Position numbers and translations under genes: made by a program. A model generated the notes under the pieces. That model had not been told where the DNA came from and ran no database searches. It worked only from the letters and a program-made list of their open reading frames with translations. A stretch of DNA of 7,806 nucleotides from Bacillota bacterium (GTDB lineage Bacteria > Bacillota > Clostridia > Oscillospirales > CAG-272). Below are positions 4,937 through 7,806 of the stretch, one piece after another; the first letter of the stretch is position 1, and every line of letters starts with the position of its first letter. The stretch is from positions 1-7,806 of the forward strand of contig JAJQHI010000236.1 in NCBI GenBank assembly GCA_021199825.1, given 5' to 3'.

Positions 4937-7552
4937 TTATTTTTTCTTGGCTATGTGAGATACGAGCTTTATTATTTCTGTCAGGACAAGCGGCACTATA
5001 ATAAGCGCTGCACCTATCAGATAAAGCTTCGGGGTGAGATACACAAGACCGAATATTGTGTTTATCGGCGTAAAGAGCACAAGCAAAACAAGAGCGAGTG
5101 AGAGAAGCGCCGCACCGTTGAGCGAACGATTGGAGAAAGGTCCAATTTTGAAAAGCGATTTTTCTGACCTCATGTTGAACGCCTGCACTATCTGAATGAG
5201 CGCGAGCACCATGAACGCAAGCGTTTGTCCGCCAGCAAGCGTTCCCATCTCAGCCTCGCCGATATAAAACGCCGAAAGCGCCAAAATTCCTATCATTATG
5301 CCCTGAAGCACAATACGAATGCCAAATCCGTTTGCGAATATCCCCTCATCCTTCGGCTTCGGCTTTGCGTCCATCACATCGTCGTCAAGAGGCTCAACTC
5401 CAAGCGCTATTGCGGGGAATCCGTCTGTGACGAGATTTATCCAGAGCAGCTGCGTTGAAATAAGGGGAGTTTTATGCCAGAGGAGCATAGCCAAAAATAC
5501 AGTGATAACCTCTCCGATATTCGTTCCGAGCAGATACCCGACAACCTTCTTTATGTTCGAGTAAATGCCTCTTCCCTCCCGAACAGCGTCAACGATTGTT
5601 GCAAAGTTGTCGTCCGTCAGCGTCATGTCGGCGGCACCCTTAGCAACATCCGTTCCCGTCACGCCCATGGCGCATCCAATGTCAGCCGCTTTGAGCGCGG
5701 GCGCGTCGTTCACGCCGTCACCTGTCATGGAAACAATCTGACCCTTCCTTTGCCACGCCTTGACTATGCGGATTTTATTTTCGGGCGAAACACGCGCATA
5801 AACTGAGATTCCCTCAACCTGCGCGTCAAGCTCTCCGTCCGTCATGGCGTCAACCTCGGCACCCGTTACCGCACGGTCGCCTTCGCGGAATATTCCGATT
5901 TCCTTTGCGATTGCCGTTGCCGTGACAATGTGGTCGCCCGTTATCATAACGGGACGTATTCCGGCGCGGCGGCAAAGCTTCACAGCCTCCTTTGCCTCTG
6001 GGCGGGGCGGGTCTATCATACCGAGAAGTCCCGCAAACGTAAGCCCATATTCAAGCTCATTTGATTCGGGAACCTCAGGCACCTCATCTATGACCTTATA
6101 TCCTACGGCAAGCACGCGCAGCGCGCTCTCACTCATCGAATTTGTCAGCCTCTCAGCAGCTTTAAGGTCACCATCCACACACCTTTCAGCCATAACGTCA
6201 AACGCACCTTTGACTATGACAACGTTTTTACCGTCGATTCGGTTCACTGTCGTCATGAGCTTTCTGTCAGAATCAAACGGAATTTCCGCAAGGCGCGGAT
6301 ATTCGGCGTTCAAATCGTCCTTGTCCATACCGTTTTGATGGGCGGCGTAGACTATTGAGGTTTCGGTCGGGTCGCCTATATGCTTGACCTCCCCATCATG
6401 AAATGTCACGCTTCCGTTGCTGCAGAGCGTTCCGAGCATCAAAAGCTTCGATATTTCAGGCGGGCATTTGTCGTCAACGGCAACCTCGCCCTCTCCACCG
6501 TCAGCGTACGCCTTAACCAAGACCATGCGGTTTTGTGTGAGCGTACCTGTTTTATCCGAGCATATGACAGACGCGCTGCCAAGCGTTTCAACAGCGGGCA
6601 GGCGGCGTATGATGGCGTTTTTCTTCACCATTCGCTGTACACCGAGCGAAAGCACAACGGTAATTGTTGCGGGAAGCCCCTCAGGGATTGCCGACACCGC
6701 AAGCGACACGGCAGTCATGAATATCTCAATCGGCTCCATGTCATTCGCCAAGCCGATAACGAATATCACGGCGCATATGACAAGGGCGACAGCACCGAGA
6801 ATTTTTCCGAGATCCGCAAGCTTTTTCTGAAGAGGTGTTTCGTCGTCCTCCTCGTTTTCGAGGAGATTTGCGATTCGTCCCATTTCGGTTTCCATTCCGG
6901 TAGCCGTGACAACAGCCGTTGCCGTGCCGTATGAGACGGAGCATCCCGAAAATACCATATTCACTCGGTCGCCGAGCGGCGTTTTTTCGTCGCCTACAAA
7001 GTCAGCGTCCTTTTCCGACGGAACGGATTCGCCCGTGAGCGCCGATTCCTCGCACTTCAGGCTCGATGAATGTAAAATTCTCGCGTCCGCCGGCACAAAG
7101 TCTCCTGCCTCAAGATTGATAATGTCGCCGGGAACCAAGTCCACGGCATCCACTATCGTCTCCTCACCATCCCTTATAACGCGGGCATGAGGCGCGGAAA
7201 GGCTTTTCAAGGCGTCAAGCGCCCGCTCCGCCTTGCTCTCCTGCATAACGCCGAGAACCGCGTTTACGACAACAACAAGCAAAATCAAAATCGGCTCAAA
7301 AAACTCTGAGGGCTCACCCTCAATGCACGCAATCACAAACGAAATCACGGCAGCCGCGAGAAGAATGAGTATCATCGCGTCGCAAAACTGTGCCAAAAAG
7401 CGCGACAGAAGTGTTTTCTTTTTCTTTTCGCGCAGCTTGTTTTCACCGTACCGCTCACGACGTGCCGAAGCCTCATCGCCCCCAAGACCGTGCGAGGCAT
7501 CGGTTTTCAGCTCATGAAGCGCTTCGTCCTGCGTCTTGTTATAAAATATCAT
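4937..7552 (-). CDS. Cation-translocating P-type ATPase, Ca2+ (SERCA/PMCA-like) type
   Basis: An 871-residue type II P-type ATPase that probably exports Ca2+ from the cytoplasm using ATP. Domains in order: N-terminal cation-ATPase segment (about 3-45), two membrane helices (54-105), actuator loop with TGES (173-176), helices 3-4 with PEGLPA (290-295), phosphorylation motif CSDKTGTLT (331-339, Asp333 phosphorylated), nucleotide domain with KGA (448-450), MITGD (536-540), hinge GDGVNDAP (611-618), then six C-terminal helices. Ca2+-site residues matching SERCA are Glu291, Asn678, Glu681, Asn706, Thr709 and Asp710. The helix-8 Glu of SERCA appears as Gln787, as in plasma-membrane pumps, hinting at one ion per cycle. 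No long regulatory tail is present. ATG 7552 is the first in-frame start because TAG directly precedes it. GGAGG lies an unusually long 15 nt upstream. The length is normal and the frame intact. Confidence 0.93.
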   Translation of the reverse strand: MIFYNKTQDEALHELKTDASHGLGGDEASARRERYGENKLREKKKKTLLSRFLAQFCDAMILILLAAAVISFVIACIEGEPSEFFEPILILLVVVVNAVLGVMQESKAERALDALKSLSAPHARVIRDGEETIVDAVDLVPGDIINLEAGDFVPADARILHSSSLKCEESALTGESVPSEKDADFVGDEKTPLGDRVNMVFSGCSVSYGTATAVVTATGMETEMGRIANLLENEEDDETPLQKKLADLGKILGAVALVICAVIFVIGLANDMEPIEIFMTAVSLAVSAIPEGLPATITVVLSLGVQRMVKKNAIIRRLPAVETLGSASVICSDKTGTLTQNRMVLVKAYADGGEGEVAVDDKCPPEISKLLMLGTLCSNGSVTFHDGEVKHIGDPTETSIVYAAHQNGMDKDDLNAEYPRLAEIPFDSDRKLMTTVNRIDGKNVVIVKGAFDVMAERCVDGDLKAAERLTNSMSESALRVLAVGYKVIDEVPEVPESNELEYGLTFAGLLGMIDPPRPEAKEAVKLCRRAGIRPVMITGDHIVTATAIAKEIGIFREGDRAVTGAEVDAMTDGELDAQVEGISVYARVSPENKIRIVKAWQRKGQIVSMTGDGVNDAPALKAADIGCAMGVTGTDVAKGAADMTLTDDNFATIVDAVREGRGIYSNIKKVVGYLLGTNIGEVITVFLAMLLWHKTPLISTQLLWINLVTDGFPAIALGVEPLDDDVMDAKPKPKDEGIFANGFGIRIVLQGIMIGILALSAFYIGEAEMGTLAGGQTLAFMVLALIQIVQAFNMRSEKSLFKIGPFSNRSLNGAALLSLALVLLVLFTPINTIFGLVYLTPKLYLIGAALIIVPLVLTEIIKLVSHIAKKK

Positions 7553-7567
7553 CTATTAAAAACAGTT

Positions 7568-7572
7568 CCTCC
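7568..7572 (-). promoter_or_regulatory. Ribosome site with unusually long spacing before the ATPase
   Basis: A perfect GGAGG (within AAAAGGAGGAA) lies upstream of the ATPase, but 15 nt separate it from ATG 7552, against the usual 5-9. An in-frame TAG directly precedes that ATG, and no ATG, GTG or TTG in the ATPase frame lies nearer the GGAGG. The N-terminal sequence at 7552 fits the family, so the start is kept. Initiation may be weak or helped by coupling to the small gene that ends at 7588. Confidence 0.6.
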
Positions 7573-7587
7573 TTTTGGCGACCGGCT

Positions 7588-7692
7588 TCAGTCGTCTTTT
7601 TTCTTTTTCTGCGGCAAAAGCTTATCGCAAAGCATTGTCGCTATAATTATTACAGCCATAACGAGGAATATGCCGAGCATTCCCCGTCCCAT
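7588..7692 (-). CDS. OadG-like small membrane subunit, start uncertain
   Basis: From the first in-frame ATG (7692-7690) the product is 34 residues: a single membrane helix (GMLGIFLVMAVIIIATML) followed by CDKLLPQKKKKDD. The pattern YMGxGMLGIF plus a charged tail resembles the small OadG-related subunits of sodium-pump decarboxylases, which normally have several more residues before the helix. Here the same frame is open for 19 more codons upstream (encoding a plausible SGFVDSLGY lead-in) back to TAG 7752-7750, but these contain no ATG, GTG or TTG. The true start is therefore unclear: a shortened protein, an atypical start such as ATT, or a frame interrupted by the TAG. The ribosome site before ATG 7692 is poor. 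The gene ends 35 nt before the ATPase start on the same strand, so co-transcription is likely. Confidence 0.55.
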   Translation of the reverse strand: MGRGMLGIFLVMAVIIIATMLCDKLLPQKKKKDD

Positions 7693-7749
7693 GTATCCAA
7701 GAGAGTCAACGAATCCTGAAGGAATAAAAGTGAAGACTTCAGAGCACGT

Positions 7750-7806
7750 CTATTCTGTCAGCTCCTCCGTTTCGGCTTCAAGTGTATCCACACCTGTAAC
7801 GGTCCC
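7750..7806 (-). CDS. C-terminal end of an unidentified protein (5' truncated by window edge)
   Basis: On the minus strand the frame enters from the right edge and encodes 18 residues (GTVTGVDTLEAETEELTE) ending at TAG 7752-7750. The tail is strongly acidic, with no transmembrane or motif content to identify it. The downstream OadG-like stretch lies in this same frame, 20 codons after the TAG, with no other stop between. The two could therefore be parts of one gene split by a nonsense codon, or two adjacent genes that share a frame by chance. GGAGGAG within its GAG codons (7768-7762) looks like a ribosome site, but no usable start follows at proper spacing. Confidence 0.5.
   Translation of the reverse strand, partial: GTVTGVDTLEAETEELTE

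Noticed and set aside
5844..6934. Long open frames on the + strand opposite the ATPase
   Set aside because: They lie antisense to a fully conserved P-type ATPase with all motifs intact. Their products are Ser/Arg-rich without recognisable domains, as expected of shadow frames in GC-balanced DNA.

Overview
The window looks like a chromosomal stretch from an anaerobic, low-GC-lineage Firmicute of the Clostridia (Oscillospiraceae/Ruminococcaceae-like). This is inferred from strong GGAGG-type ribosome sites, a base composition near half GC, a cytosolic SIMPL protein, a zinc-ribbon membrane protein, a SERCA-like P-type ATPase and an OadG-like small subunit. No phage, transposase, CRISPR, rRNA or tRNA was seen.

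Layout. (1) Positions 2-211 (+) hold the C-terminal end of a protein with a membrane anchor. It is followed by a BNR/Asp-box sialidase-like protein without a signal peptide (289-1374, +). (2) A bidirectional terminator (1404-1449) separates this from a leftward operon of three genes: 80 aa unknown (2749-2507), 122 aa unknown (2529-2161) and a SIMPL-domain protein (2134-1472). A good sigma-A-type promoter at 2930-2902 drives the operon through a leader of about 150 nt, which carries a tandem 13-bp-period repeat and a possible 9-codon ORF. (3) Positions 2961-3199 form an elaborate rightward control region. It has two tandem modules with a period of exactly 110 bp, each made of a long palindrome, a 29-bp box ending in an extended -10 promoter, and a hairpin at the predicted transcript start. 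(4) This region faces a zinc-ribbon, single-pass membrane protein with a propeller-like outer domain (3200-4861, +). (5) A second bidirectional terminator (4887-4918) separates it from a leftward Ca2+-type P-type ATPase (7552-4937). Upstream of the ATPase on the same strand are an OadG-like small membrane protein (about 7692-7588) and the tail of another gene (7806-7750).

Most notable signal. The two palindromes in the 2961-3140 modules differ at many positions, but seven of the differences are paired changes that keep the stems intact, while the promoter box between them is almost invariant. This suggests a maintained DNA dyad or hairpin element with a built-in promoter, possibly a dispersed repeat family. 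The second oddity is an in-frame TAG at 7752-7750 with no usual start codon before the membrane helix of the small OadG-like protein.

Functional links between the blocks are weak. They are mostly independent transcription units, and the only clear co-transcription is within the three-gene leftward operon and probably between the OadG-like protein and the ATPase.
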